Part shown: in pieces, positions 38,701 through 46,764 of the stretch
How the letters are laid out: every line of letters starts with the position of its first letter
Position numbering within the stretch: the stretch's first letter is position 1
Source of the DNA: Saccharibacillus sp. O23
GTDB lineage: Bacteria > Bacillota > Bacilli > Paenibacillales > Paenibacillaceae
Assembly (NCBI RefSeq): GCF_002205895.1
Contig: NZ_NJDE01000009.1
Location: 248,001-312,000, forward strand
Length of the DNA stretch: 64,000 nt
Direction of reading: 5' to 3'
Translations under genes and position numbers: made by a program
The notes under the pieces: generated by a model
Databases searched by the model: none
Told to the model about the DNA's origin: nothing
Seen by the model: only the letters and a program-made list of their open reading frames with translations

Positions 38701-38902
38701 CAGCGGCGTGATCGTGCGGCTGTACGAATCGGCGGGCGGCCGCGAGAGCGTGATGCTGAACTGGCGTCAGGGATTCGACCGTGCCGTATTGTCCGGCGCG
38801 CTGGAAGAAGACGGCGAAGAGATCGAGTTGATCGAAGGCGTCGCCGTAGCGCTGGACTTCAAGCCTTACGAGATCAAGACGGTCAAGTTCCTCCGCGCGT
38901 GA
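35705..38902 (+). CDS. GH38 alpha-mannosidase
   Basis: 1065 residues. Removes alpha-linked mannose by a retaining, zinc-dependent mechanism. After an N-terminal beta region (1-230), the catalytic domain begins with GQSHIDIAWLWPVRE (zinc ligand H241) and contains the nucleophile D353 in EWLPDTFGY. Middle and C-terminal GH38 domains follow. No signal peptide. The ATG directly follows a tiny frame, ATG-AGA-CGA-TAG (35693-35704), that has the better-placed ribosome binding site, so re-initiation may occur. It lies 58 bp after GH3. Confidence 0.95.
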   Translation: MQRLTRFIRELSQRQWLRQEELKSWDITRTVYGLPGEYKDAQPYPEGRELNPFPSKNGYTYFFRTKLALPEDWNADTAGLIFDSGGEGLLRVNGNSYQGIDDNHTYATLDLRAIGREPELEIEMFDIIPEPYDPLNEQATIKPPIKSIRSLIVLPNEPVRSLMYTVTVVRDSAVLLAESDYRRSKLVEALHAAMDAFTNLSDEEVDEGAAVSAIEERLRTRTKEIGGNNAEGQEIMVGQSHIDIAWLWPVRETVRKASRTFSSVDTLMREYPGYLYTQSQPILFEFVKNNDPELYERIKERIKEGRWELVGGMWVEPDLNIPSGESLMRQMLYGQRFYQEEFGKTSKIEWLPDTFGYCASLPQILKHGGVDYFMTTKLNWNDTNPFPYDLFHWVGIDGTPVLSYLNHGVNEHTRPKDIDEHWQSYRQKDKHDEQMLLYGHGDGGGGVTREMLEYIDRADLMVGQPGSRYGTAAEFFDGISRANPELPAWRGDLYLELHRGTYTTHAYNKRANRKAEILYREAELWNVLAAGTAGDGSDEVTEHAGYGQALESLHKGWKLILLNQFHDIIPGSAITETYATSDKEYAEVFAEGRQALNIGTEALAGRIDTRGEGTPYVVFNSQGWNRFATICIENAAGRAAYDAEGKRLAADYEEASGELFVFLPHLPALGYKTIWLRDEENEAEAANPVLPVSEDEDPEEIPGGTTVMPTPSASAAEFPDVWETTHYTVRFNELGEIVSLVDKNAGREVIQPGQAANVFQFFHDRPTEWDAWDVDPRFEQQPAGKAKLLDKKIIASGGVRDVLRFRWQLNRSTIEQDVIFYKYDRRIDFKTHVSWHEAHKLLKVAFPVDVLTEKATYEIPFGSLERATHRNTSWERAQFEVCGHRFADVSERGYGVSLMNDCKYGYDIQGSVMRLSLLRAPQWPDVQADIGEHDFTYSLYPHAGDWRSANTVQAAAALNQEIPVVRTTAHEGDLSPSMPALLYTGEHVILDTVKPAEDGSGVIVRLYESAGGRESVMLNWRQGFDRAVLSGALEEDGEEIELIEGVAVALDFKPYEIKTVKFLRA

Positions 38903-39322
38903 CGCGGCGGCGGACCTGAACCCGCACCGGCGCTCCGCACAAATCCGAAAGCCGCTTTCACGGCCGTGACGGTTTTGGCGGCGCGCCGGTTTTTGTATAA
39001 AAAAGGCGCATAGGTTCAGCATTTTTGCCGCAACACTTCGTACCTGCTCAAATGTGCGCATACCGTCAACATTTTTCTCCGTAAAACCTCATATCCATCT
39101 AAATGTGTGCATATCGTCAAGATTTTCCGCGTAAATAGACGTTTTTCGGCATTTTTAAACTAAAAAGCGTGCAAAACGTCAACATTTTAATAAAAAAGAC
39201 CAATTTAGCCGCAAAATATGTGCAAAACGACCACATTTACTTGCGACTCCGAACAAACCGTACCGATCCAATCCGATCTAATCCAATCCGATCCCCAGAT
39301 CCCGATGAAGGAGAGATTCATA
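38903..39322. repeat. Gap with about 51-bp degenerate repeats
   Basis: Five degenerate units share the core TGCAWAACGTCAACATTTT: starts are near 39006, 39056, 39107, 39169 and 39220, so spacing is 50, 51, 62 and 51 bp. The stretch is AT-rich against a GC-rich background. It lies between the GH38 and GH125 genes. No gene or intrinsic terminator is clear. Confidence 0.65.
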
Positions 39323-40642
39323 ATGGAACAATTCAGACTGCCGAAGATTCCGATGCCCGCGCTGGAGCTGCCGCAGGCGATTCAAGACGTGCTGAGCGAA
39401 GCGGAGACCAAGCTGGCTCACCGGCCGAAACTGCTGGAACTGTTCAAGAACTGTTTTCCCAACACGCTTCAGACGACGACCAAACTGCTGGACGACGGCA
39501 CGACCTTCGTGATCACCGGCGATATTCCGGCCAGCTGGCTGCGGGATTCGGTCGAGCAGGTGATTCATTATCTTCCGTTCGCCAAAGAAGATACGGATTT
39601 GCAGCGTATCATCGGCGGGCTGATCAAACGCCATGTGCAGTACGTGCTCATCGATCCTTACGCGAACGCGTTTAACGAGTCGGCCAACGATTGGCATTGG
39701 AACAAAGGCGACGGTACCGAGATGTCTCCGTGGGTCTGGGAACGCAAATTCGAGATCGATTCGCTCTGCTTCGTCGTGCGTCTGGCGTATCTGTATTGGC
39801 AGGAGACCGGGCTGACCGACGTGTTCGACGAGAACTTTCGCCAAGCGATGGAAGCGATCGTGCACGTATTCCGTACGGAGCAGTACCATTTCGAACAGTC
39901 GCCGTACCGCTTCACCCGCGACAACGGCATCGAACACGATTCGCTGCAAAACAAAGGGCTCGGCATGCCGGTCAATTACACGGGGATGGTCTGGTCGGGA
40001 TTCCGTTCCAGCGACGACGCGTGCGATTTCCATTATAATATTCCGGGGAACATGTTCGCCGTCGTCTCGCTGCGCCAGATGAGCGAATTCTACGAATGGA
40101 TCTACCGCGATCAGGACGTCGTGCGCGAGCTGAGAAAGTTGGCGCAGGAGATCGACCGGGGCATCCGGCTGTACGGCATTTACCGCCATCCGGAATTCGG
40201 GCCGATCTACGCGTACGAGACGGACGGCTTCGGCAACTACTGCCTGATAGACGATGCCGGCACGCCGGGATTGATGTCGATTCCGTATCTGGGCTACGTC
40301 GGCGCGGACGATCCGGTGTATCAGAATACGAGACGGTTCGCGTTGAGCAAGGAAAATCCGTTCTATTATGAAGGCACGGCGGCCAAAGGCATCGGCAGTC
40401 CGCACACGCCGCCGCAGTATATCTGGCATATGGCGCTGTCCATGCAGGGATTGACCGCAAGCTCGAAGGAAGAGAAACTGGAGATGATCCGACTGTTGGA
40501 GAGCACCGACGCGGGCACGGGCTTCATGCACGAAGGGTTCCATGCGGACGATCCGGCGATCTTCACGCGCAAATGGTTCGCTTGGTCGAACAGCCTGTTC
40601 TCGCAGCTCGTCTACAAGTCGATGAAGGAGGACATTTTGTGA
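39323..40642 (+). CDS. GH125 exo-alpha-1,6-mannosidase
   Basis: 439 residues from ATG 39323, after AAGGAGA; an upstream in-frame ATG lies in the repeat array and is not credible. Metal-independent inverting mannosidase family. Landmarks include TTTKLLDDGTTFVITGDIPASWLRDS, FNESANDWHWNKGD, WERKFEIDSLC and YTGMVWSGFRSSDDAC. GH38 and GH125 together trim high-mannose N-glycans or mannan branches. Its stop overlaps the next start as GTGA. Confidence 0.94.
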   Translation: MEQFRLPKIPMPALELPQAIQDVLSEAETKLAHRPKLLELFKNCFPNTLQTTTKLLDDGTTFVITGDIPASWLRDSVEQVIHYLPFAKEDTDLQRIIGGLIKRHVQYVLIDPYANAFNESANDWHWNKGDGTEMSPWVWERKFEIDSLCFVVRLAYLYWQETGLTDVFDENFRQAMEAIVHVFRTEQYHFEQSPYRFTRDNGIEHDSLQNKGLGMPVNYTGMVWSGFRSSDDACDFHYNIPGNMFAVVSLRQMSEFYEWIYRDQDVVRELRKLAQEIDRGIRLYGIYRHPEFGPIYAYETDGFGNYCLIDDAGTPGLMSIPYLGYVGADDPVYQNTRRFALSKENPFYYEGTAAKGIGSPHTPPQYIWHMALSMQGLTASSKEEKLEMIRLLESTDAGTGFMHEGFHADDPAIFTRKWFAWSNSLFSQLVYKSMKEDIL

Positions 40643-43600
40643 ATGGGCAATATTTGAAAAAAGCGGCGGAGCCGCCGAATAAACGGCTGGTCTTTTTCCG
40701 CGATCCGAGCTTCCCGGCTTCGGGACCGCTGCCGGGGCTCAAAGAGATCGGCGCGTACGGTATCGTGTCCAGCGCGGCCGATCTGGGCGATACGCTGGCC
40801 GACAACTTTGCCGACGGCAACGGCGTGCTGATCAATCTGCACGCGCCTTATTTCCCGGAGAGCGCATGGAGCGCGATTCTGGGCTTCTTAAGAAAAGGCG
40901 GCGGCCTGCTGAGCGTAGGCGGCGCCCCGTTCAAACGTCCGGTACGTCAAGAAGGCGGACGCTGGCGGATCGGCCCGGAGCAGACGGGCTACCATCAAGA
41001 GCTGTTCATCCATGAGACGCTGCCGGTCGAAGGCGGCCGCGCCGTACGTCTGGAAGCGGCTGCCGAGCTGCCACTGATGAACGGCGACGAAGGGCTGTTC
41101 GTCGGCGGAACCGGCGAAGAATCCGCGTCCGGCGCGTTCGACGCCACTTGGAATCTGGTGCCGCATACGACCCGCGACGCCGATCTGCCGGAGCAGATGG
41201 GCTCGGCGGGCACGATGAGCACCAAGATCACGCCGCTGCTGCGGGCTTACGACGCGTCGGACCGGCCGGTAGCCGCGCCGGCCGTGCTGTGGGAACAGGT
41301 GCGCGGGCCGTTCGCGGGCTCGCGCTGGGTGTTCGTCAACCGTCCGCTGAACGGCTCGCTGGCCGAAGGCGAAGGGCTTAAAGCGCTGGCCCGCTGGGCG
41401 GCGTTCTGCGGGCGCGAAGCGGTCGAGCTGTCGCTGGCTCCGCACAGCGCCGTCTACGAGCCGGGCGAACGCGCGCGGCTGACGCTGCGCGCTCAGGTCA
41501 TTCGGCGAGCGGGCGCGCCTGCCGACCTCCCGGCGTTCGCCGGGCAGGGCGAATCCGCCGCCGCGCTGATCAGCGGCGGCAAGACCGGGCGCATCGCCAA
41601 GAGCGGCGCCGGCGCACAAGGCGGCGAAGCCGCTTCGCTCGCGCGCGAGGCCGCGAATCCGGCCGCGCCGTCCGGCGCTTCTTCGGCCGATACTCTCGGC
41701 GAATCCGGCTCGCTCGCGGGCACCCCGGCGGTTCTCGCGCCCGGAACTTGGACGTTCGAGCTGTCCGTGGCCGCGCCGAGCGGCGAAGAAGTCTTTTCCC
41801 GTACGCTGCAAATCCCGGTCACGCAGGATTGGACCGCGAAGCACGTCCCGATTCCGGTCGATATCGAACCGGGCCTGTACGTGGCGACCTGCATCGCGAC
41901 GTCCGCGGAAGGCGAAGTTCGCGTGCTGAGGCAAGGATTCTGGGGCCGCGACGACGCGCTGCTGGCCTTGGGCAGTCCGATCTCCGCGAACCGCGATTAT
42001 TTCGTGCAGGACGGACGTCCGCTGCCGATCGTCGGCATGACGTACATGACGTCCGACGTGGCGCGCAAGTTCTTGTTCCTGCCGAACGCGGCGGTCTGGG
42101 ACCGCGATATGGCGGCGATGGCCAAAGCGGGCATCAACTGGATCCGCACGGGCATCTGGACGGCGTACCGCAATATCATGCAGGTGGACGGTCACGCGTC
42201 CGAAGAAGTGCTGCGGGCGATCGACGCTTTTTTCCTGACGGCCGCCAAACATAAGCTGCACGTGACGTTCACGTTCTTCTCGTTCACGCCCGAGACGTGG
42301 GAAGGCAAGAATCCTTATCTCGATCCGCAGAGCGTGGAAGCGCAGAAGCGGTTTATCCGCTCGATCGTCAGCCGCCATACGGAGACGACGCATGTCGATT
42401 GGGATCTGATCAACGAGCCGTCGATGTTCGATCCGGCGAAGATTTTCTCCGCCGGACCGCGCTCGATGCGGGACGAATACGAACGCGCGGCGTTCGTGAC
42501 CTGGCTCAAGAAACGGCACGAATCGATCCATCAGCTTCGCGAGCACTGGAACATGACGCCGGAGCAGCTTCCGTCGTTCGAAGCGGCGGTCGTTCCGGAA
42601 GCGGAAGAGATCAACTTCGACGTGCAGGATATGCACCGGGGCAAAAAAGGCACGCGCTGGCTCGATTACGCGCTGTTCTCGGTCGAGATGCACAGCGCTT
42701 GGGCCGCGGAACTGACGGCTTCGATCAAGCAGCTGGTGCCGAACCATCTGGTCACGGTGGGCCAAGACGAAGCGCTGGGCGCGCAGCGTCCGTCGCCGCT
42801 GTTCTACGAAGACGCCGTCGATTATACGACCGTGCATTCGTGGTGGCTGAACGACAGTCTGGTCTGGGACGGCGTGTTCGCCAAGACCCCGGACAAGCCG
42901 AACGTGATTCAAGAGACCGGCATCATGTACGTGGAGACGCCGGACGGCCGGGCCAAGCGCAGCGAGCTTGAACTGCGGAATTTCCTCGAACGCAAATACG
43001 CGTACGCGTTCTCGACGGGCGGGGCGGGCGCGATCCAATGGATCTGGAACACGAACTTCTATATGGATAACGCCAACGAATCGCATATCGGCGCGCTGCG
43101 GGCGGACGGCACGGAGAAGCCGGAAGCCGACGTGTCGTACGATTTCGGTCGTTTCATGGCGGAGATCCGCGATTTGTTCGCCGGACGGAAGCTGGAAGAA
43201 GTCGCGGCCGTTTATCCGTATTCGAACGATTTCGGCAATCGCCCGTTCGCGGCCGAAGCCACCAACCGGATGACGCGCGTGCTGACGTACAACCTGAAGC
43301 TGCCGTTCCGCGCGGTGTCGGAATACCGGCTCGATTCGCTGAAGTCGCATCCCGCGAAGCTGATCTTCCTGCCGAGTCCCCATAATATGGACGAAGACGC
43401 GATGAAGAAACTGCTGCGCATCGCCAAGTCCACGCAGGCGACGCTGGTCATCACGGGACCGGTCGGACTGGACGCTTATTGGCACGAGTCCGATCGCGCC
43501 GACAAGCTGCTGGGCATTCGGACGCTGGCCAATGTCCGGCGCGAAGAAATGCTGGACATCGGCGGCAAACGGCTGCCGGTCTCTTTCGGCAGCCGCCGCA

Positions 43601-44046
43601 TCGCGGAGACGCTCAAGGAAGTGCCGGCCGACGCGGAAGGCCGCGCCGATACGGTACTCGACGTTCCGAACGGCAAAGGACGGGTGATCTGGAGTCCGCT
43701 GCCGGTCGAGCTGGGAGCGGGCGACGAACCGATCGCCGAATTGTACCGCTACGCCGCCGAGCAGGCGGGCGTCGTCGACGATCTGGAATGGTCGGCCGGC
43801 GGCGAGCTGGCCGGAATCTACGGCCGCAAGCTGAAGTTCGCCGGCGGCAGCTTGTACGTGTTCGTGTCCGAATATGCGTGGGACGCGGAAGTGCGGATTC
43901 GCGACCGGGCGACGGGCGCTTCTTACGCGTTTACGCTGGAGAGCGAGCGTTCCGTGCTGTTCGCGGCCGACGCGGACGGCAGGCTTACGGCCGTATACCG
44001 GCCGGACGAAGTGAAGATCGAAGCCGGCAGCGAGACCCGCGAATAA
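40639..44046 (+). CDS. Large multidomain clan-A glycoside hydrolase (GH5-like)
   Basis: 1135 residues from GTG 40639, 7 nt after AAGGAGG and overlapping the GH125 stop. An N-terminal domain (1-280) is followed by an Ala/Gly/Ser-rich stretch (about 297-372), a beta domain, then a TIM barrel from about 450. Candidate acid/base is E593 in LINEPSMF and candidate nucleophile E759 in VIQETGIM. A C-terminal region resembles a beta-galactosidase trimerisation-type domain (KLIFLPSPHNM). Beta-mannosidase or beta-galactosidase activity would fit the locus. No signal peptide. Confidence 0.75.
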   Translation: MNGQYLKKAAEPPNKRLVFFRDPSFPASGPLPGLKEIGAYGIVSSAADLGDTLADNFADGNGVLINLHAPYFPESAWSAILGFLRKGGGLLSVGGAPFKRPVRQEGGRWRIGPEQTGYHQELFIHETLPVEGGRAVRLEAAAELPLMNGDEGLFVGGTGEESASGAFDATWNLVPHTTRDADLPEQMGSAGTMSTKITPLLRAYDASDRPVAAPAVLWEQVRGPFAGSRWVFVNRPLNGSLAEGEGLKALARWAAFCGREAVELSLAPHSAVYEPGERARLTLRAQVIRRAGAPADLPAFAGQGESAAALISGGKTGRIAKSGAGAQGGEAASLAREAANPAAPSGASSADTLGESGSLAGTPAVLAPGTWTFELSVAAPSGEEVFSRTLQIPVTQDWTAKHVPIPVDIEPGLYVATCIATSAEGEVRVLRQGFWGRDDALLALGSPISANRDYFVQDGRPLPIVGMTYMTSDVARKFLFLPNAAVWDRDMAAMAKAGINWIRTGIWTAYRNIMQVDGHASEEVLRAIDAFFLTAAKHKLHVTFTFFSFTPETWEGKNPYLDPQSVEAQKRFIRSIVSRHTETTHVDWDLINEPSMFDPAKIFSAGPRSMRDEYERAAFVTWLKKRHESIHQLREHWNMTPEQLPSFEAAVVPEAEEINFDVQDMHRGKKGTRWLDYALFSVEMHSAWAAELTASIKQLVPNHLVTVGQDEALGAQRPSPLFYEDAVDYTTVHSWWLNDSLVWDGVFAKTPDKPNVIQETGIMYVETPDGRAKRSELELRNFLERKYAYAFSTGGAGAIQWIWNTNFYMDNANESHIGALRADGTEKPEADVSYDFGRFMAEIRDLFAGRKLEEVAAVYPYSNDFGNRPFAAEATNRMTRVLTYNLKLPFRAVSEYRLDSLKSHPAKLIFLPSPHNMDEDAMKKLLRIAKSTQATLVITGPVGLDAYWHESDRADKLLGIRTLANVRREEMLDIGGKRLPVSFGSRRIAETLKEVPADAEGRADTVLDVPNGKGRVIWSPLPVELGAGDEPIAELYRYAAEQAGVVDDLEWSAGGELAGIYGRKLKFAGGSLYVFVSEYAWDAEVRIRDRATGASYAFTLESERSVLFAADADGRLTAVYRPDEVKIEAGSETRE

Positions 44047-44125
44047 AAGAAAGCGAGTCCGAACGTTTTCTTTCGAAATCGGCCTCGCGATTCGCGGCGT
44101 AACCTCGTGTTCGGACAGATCCGCA

Positions 44126-44160
44126 AGCGAAGAAACCTTAGCCGGTTTCTTCGCTTTTTT
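44126..44160 (+). terminator. Terminator of the mannosidase operon
   Basis: AGCGAAGAAACC / GGTTTCTTCGCT stem, 6-nt loop, six T. Confidence 0.88.
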
Positions 44161-44328
44161 GGCATTAAGCGATACTCGGAGCATCGGCCGACGGCAGGCG
44201 GCCAAGCCGTTCTTTGCGCGTTTCGGAAGTGCGGCAGGCTTTCGATTTCGCGCCTTTTTGCCTGCTTTCTGAGTCACGCGGCGATGTGAGGGTTAAGAAA
44301 ATGGGGTGCGAAAAACGAACTTTTTGTC

Positions 44329-44356
44329 GAAACTTTTTATCGAAAAGTCTCGTCTA
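44329..44356 (+). promoter_or_regulatory. ECF-type promoter of a lipoprotein gene
   Basis: GAAAC (44329-44333), 17 bp, CGTCTA (44351-44356). It is a close match to ECF promoters and shares CGTCTA with the promoter of the ECF sigma gene at 14.5 kb. Confidence 0.65.
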
Positions 44357-44403
44357 GTGTTAACAAGGCACTAATCGTTAAATCCAACAGGAGGTGCAAT
44401 CCT

Positions 44404-45258
44404 ATGAAAACTTATACCCGTGCGGCAAGCTTGCTTGGCGTACTGCTGCTGAGCGGCGCTCTGGCAGCCTGCGGAAACGAGTCGGACTCCGCATCTCAGA
44501 ACAAACCGGCCGATTCGGAGGCAGTCCAAAACGATAACAGTTCGATTGAAGATCCGGCTACCGCGCCGGCCGGCGACGAAGAGAACGCGGCGGACGACAA
44601 AGCGGCGGCAGACGATACCAAAGCCGAAGGCGACACCGCGGCCGGCGGCACCACAGGCGCGGGCGCCAAAGACGGCAGTCAAGGCGCGGCGGACAAAGGC
44701 ACGACGGACAAAGGCGCGGACAAAAGCGGAAAAGGATCGGAAACTTCCGCCAAAGCCGACGACGAGAAGCCGGTAGACGTCTCCAAACAAGGCAAAAAAG
44801 GCGAAGGCACCGATCGCCCCGACACCGAATCGTTCCAGATCGACGGCAAGAACGTAACGGGCAAACTTCAGGAAGGCTACGGCTATGCGTTATACGCGCT
44901 GGACGGACTGGAGTTCGATGCCGAACGCAACCGTTTGTCGCTTAAGTCGAACCCGGATTATTACGCGACGGTCACGCCGCTTGCCAAAGGATATTCGTTG
45001 GCTTCGCTGAAAAAAGAAGGAACCGCGGAGCTCGAAGCCTACGGCAAAGCGTCCGAAGTAAAAGGAAGCGATATTCCGTCCGCGCTTTCGTTCTCGCGTC
45101 TATTCATGACGGCCGAAGGCGATAACGGAACCGGACAGTTCGCGCTTTGGGAAACGCCTGCCAAAGGCTACAAGCTGGAGATTCATCTGCCGTCCGGATC
45201 GGAAGCCGATTCGTTCGCGCAGCTTGCGTACGCTTCGCTCAGCTCGCTGGCGGACTGA
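44404..45258 (+). CDS. Lipoprotein with low-complexity linker
   Basis: 284 residues, ATG after AGGAGG. The signal peptide ends in the lipobox ALAAC (Cys near 23). A long Ala/Asp/Lys/Gly-rich, probably disordered stretch covers about 24-140 and would span the wall. A folded C-terminal domain (about 145-284) is not recognised. An ECF-type promoter suggests envelope-stress control. The gene stands alone between terminators. Confidence 0.8.
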   Translation: MKTYTRAASLLGVLLLSGALAACGNESDSASQNKPADSEAVQNDNSSIEDPATAPAGDEENAADDKAAADDTKAEGDTAAGGTTGAGAKDGSQGAADKGTTDKGADKSGKGSETSAKADDEKPVDVSKQGKKGEGTDRPDTESFQIDGKNVTGKLQEGYGYALYALDGLEFDAERNRLSLKSNPDYYATVTPLAKGYSLASLKKEGTAELEAYGKASEVKGSDIPSALSFSRLFMTAEGDNGTGQFALWETPAKGYKLEIHLPSGSEADSFAQLAYASLSSLAD

Positions 45259-45304
45259 GGTTTCGAAGAAGGCCGATCCGAACCGATCGGCCTTCTGTCA
45301 ATCG

Positions 45305-45330
45305 AACCGTGCCCATAAGGCACGGTTTTT
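45305..45330 (+). terminator. Terminator after the lipoprotein gene
   Basis: AACCGTGCC / GGCACGGTT stem with loop CATAA and a T tail. A second hairpin, AGAAGGCCGATC / GATCGGCCTTCT, precedes it at about 45268-45297 without a T tract. Confidence 0.8.
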
Positions 45331-45394
45331 GCTTATCGCCGGATCGGGTATGATATAGATGCGCGAAAGAATAAAGAAACGGAGGCGATCCCTG

Positions 45395-45925
45395 GTGCCG
45401 GACCGAAGATTGTTGGACGAACTGTACCGGATGCGCGATCTGAACGGAAACGACGACGAACTGGAACGCTTCACCGACATTCTGAACGAACTGTGCGAGA
45501 ACGCTTCGGCAGACGTCATTCCGGACTTGTGCCGGATGTTGGAAGACGACGTGATCGAACCGAGCGCGGCAGGGGATCTGCTGGAAACGATTTTCTATAT
45601 CTCGGATCGCTGCGGCATCGAAGAAAGCATGTGTTATCTGGCGCTGGGCGTGCCGGGATTGTTTCCCGGAGCGGAAGGCTGGGCGGTCAGGCTGCATCGG
45701 ATGCTGCTGCATGCGGATCGTCCGAACGCTCCTTATATTTCGGCCTATGCTTCGGCGCTGCGGCGTATTCCCGCAAGAAGCATACGTCGGGTGCTCAATA
45801 CGCTGCTCGAGATCAAGCGGATGCAAGCCGAACTTTACGAGACGAAGGTAGACCGCTTCGCGCAATTGCTGCTTAGCGACGAAGCCGAACAAACGGGCGG
45901 CCATGAAGCCCGGGCAGGGCATTGA
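45395..45925 (+). CDS. Possible Imm30-like immunity protein
   Basis: 176 residues from GTG 45395, 9 nt after GGAGG; an upstream ATG at 45359 would leave no leader after the TATGAT box. The protein is all-alpha (LLDELYRMRDLNGNDDELERF, ADVIPDLCRMLEDDV), resembling Imm30-type immunity proteins in layout, but I am not sure of the family. No toxin gene is adjacent. It lies 49 bp before the SUKH-4 gene, which supports an immunity context. Confidence 0.5.
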   Translation: MPDRRLLDELYRMRDLNGNDDELERFTDILNELCENASADVIPDLCRMLEDDVIEPSAAGDLLETIFYISDRCGIEESMCYLALGVPGLFPGAEGWAVRLHRMLLHADRPNAPYISAYASALRRIPARSIRRVLNTLLEIKRMQAELYETKVDRFAQLLLSDEAEQTGGHEARAGH

Positions 45926-45974
45926 TCGCCGGCCGCATCCTAGATGCGGACCGGGGAAGACGGAGGTGAGGGAC

Positions 45975-46532
45975 GTGACGATGACGCCGGAACAGTTTAA
46001 GAGCGCCTGGAATACGGCCGTGGACGGTCCGCTGCTGCGCTTCGATCCCGAAGCGTTGGAAGCGGTACCGCTCTCGGACGAAGCCAGGCATTTTCTATGC
46101 GAGGCCGGCCTGCCGGCGGATTCCGCGCCTTATCTGGAATTCCGTTCCGGGGAAGGGACGTTGTCCGATCTCAAGACGGCGTTCGGCATGCCGCGCGAAT
46201 ATTCCGCTTATTGGCTGCTCGGAACGACGGGATACGGCGATCCGGTCTGTCTGAAAGCGGGAAGTTCGCAGGTCGTCTGCATTCGGATGGACCGCGGCGG
46301 AACGGAATGGTTCATCAACTCTTCCGTGCCGCAGTTCGCGGAATTTCTGCTGGTGTATGCGGAACTGGTTCAACGCACGATCAAAGAGAACGGTCCGGAC
46401 GCTTTTCTGGAAAACGATATCCCGCAGGATACGCTGAGATGGGCCGTAGGCGAATTCGGCCGAATCGACCCTGCGGCGTTCGCGCACGGCACGTTCTGGC
46501 GGGAAGAAGTGGAAGAGCGGCTGCGGCAATGA
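45975..46532 (+). CDS. SUKH-4 family immunity protein
   Basis: 185 residues from GTG 45975 (GGAGG 8 nt upstream; ATG 45981 is possible). SUKH-4 landmarks: YWLLGTTGYGDPVCL, VVCIRMDRGGTEWFINSSVPQFAEFLLVY and the C-terminal RIDPAAFAHGTFWREEVEERL. SUKH proteins bind and neutralise secreted nuclease or deaminase toxins. No toxin is visible here, so it may be an orphan guarding against neighbours. Probably co-transcribed with the preceding gene. Confidence 0.82.
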   Translation: MTMTPEQFKSAWNTAVDGPLLRFDPEALEAVPLSDEARHFLCEAGLPADSAPYLEFRSGEGTLSDLKTAFGMPREYSAYWLLGTTGYGDPVCLKAGSSQVVCIRMDRGGTEWFINSSVPQFAEFLLVYAELVQRTIKENGPDAFLENDIPQDTLRWAVGEFGRIDPAAFAHGTFWREEVEERLRQ

Positions 46533-46583
46533 ATCATGCGGAGCGGGGGAAGCTCGTCATACATAAGAAAGCGGGGAAAAAGC

Positions 46584-46703
46584 ATGGGGACGATCCTGTT
46601 GGTCGAAGACGATGTCGGCTTGAACACGGGCATCGCGCTGGCGCTCGGCGACGGAACAACCGAGGTTCGGCAGGTTTACGACTTGGCCGGCGCGGAATCG
46701 TAG
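46584..46703 (+). pseudogene. Truncated response-regulator receiver domain
   Basis: A 39-codon frame reads MGTILLVEDDVGLNTGIALAL and then stops at TAG 46701. The start is a typical OmpR-class receiver with the acidic pair, but the phospho-acceptor aspartate and everything after is gone. It has a GGGGAAAAAGC upstream that could act as a binding site. No partner kinase remains. I take it as the remnant of a two-component regulator. Confidence 0.7.
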
Positions 46704-46711
46704 GACTGCTT

Positions 46712-46740
46712 TGCAACTTAAATCCGGCCCTCCGCGTCTA
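46712..46740 (+). promoter_or_regulatory. ECF-type promoter candidate
   Basis: TGCAAC (46712-46717), 17 bp, CGTCTA (46735-46740). The predicted transcript would begin almost at the ribosome binding site of the lipoprotein gene at 46765. Confidence 0.5.
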
Positions 46741-46764
46741 TTTCGTGACGGGAGGGCTTTTCAT

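Noticed and set aside
35429-39061. A 1210-codon open frame on the minus strand opposite GH38
   Set aside because: It mirrors the codon pattern of the plus-strand enzyme, has Arg/Asp/Val-rich composition, no domain and no start site. It is an antisense artefact of high GC at third positions.
39006-39240. CRISPR array
   Set aside because: The units are degenerate, the intervals between them are not unique spacers of constant length, and no cas gene is in the window.
40888-44277. A 1129-codon minus-strand frame opposite the GH5-like gene
   Set aside because: Same reason: biased Arg/His/Gln-rich composition, no ribosome binding site, complete overlap with a well-supported gene.
44161-44325. Possible gene between the mannosidase operon and the lipoprotein
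   Set aside because: Only a short open stretch without a start site; the interval ends in an ECF-type promoter and is best read as intergenic.
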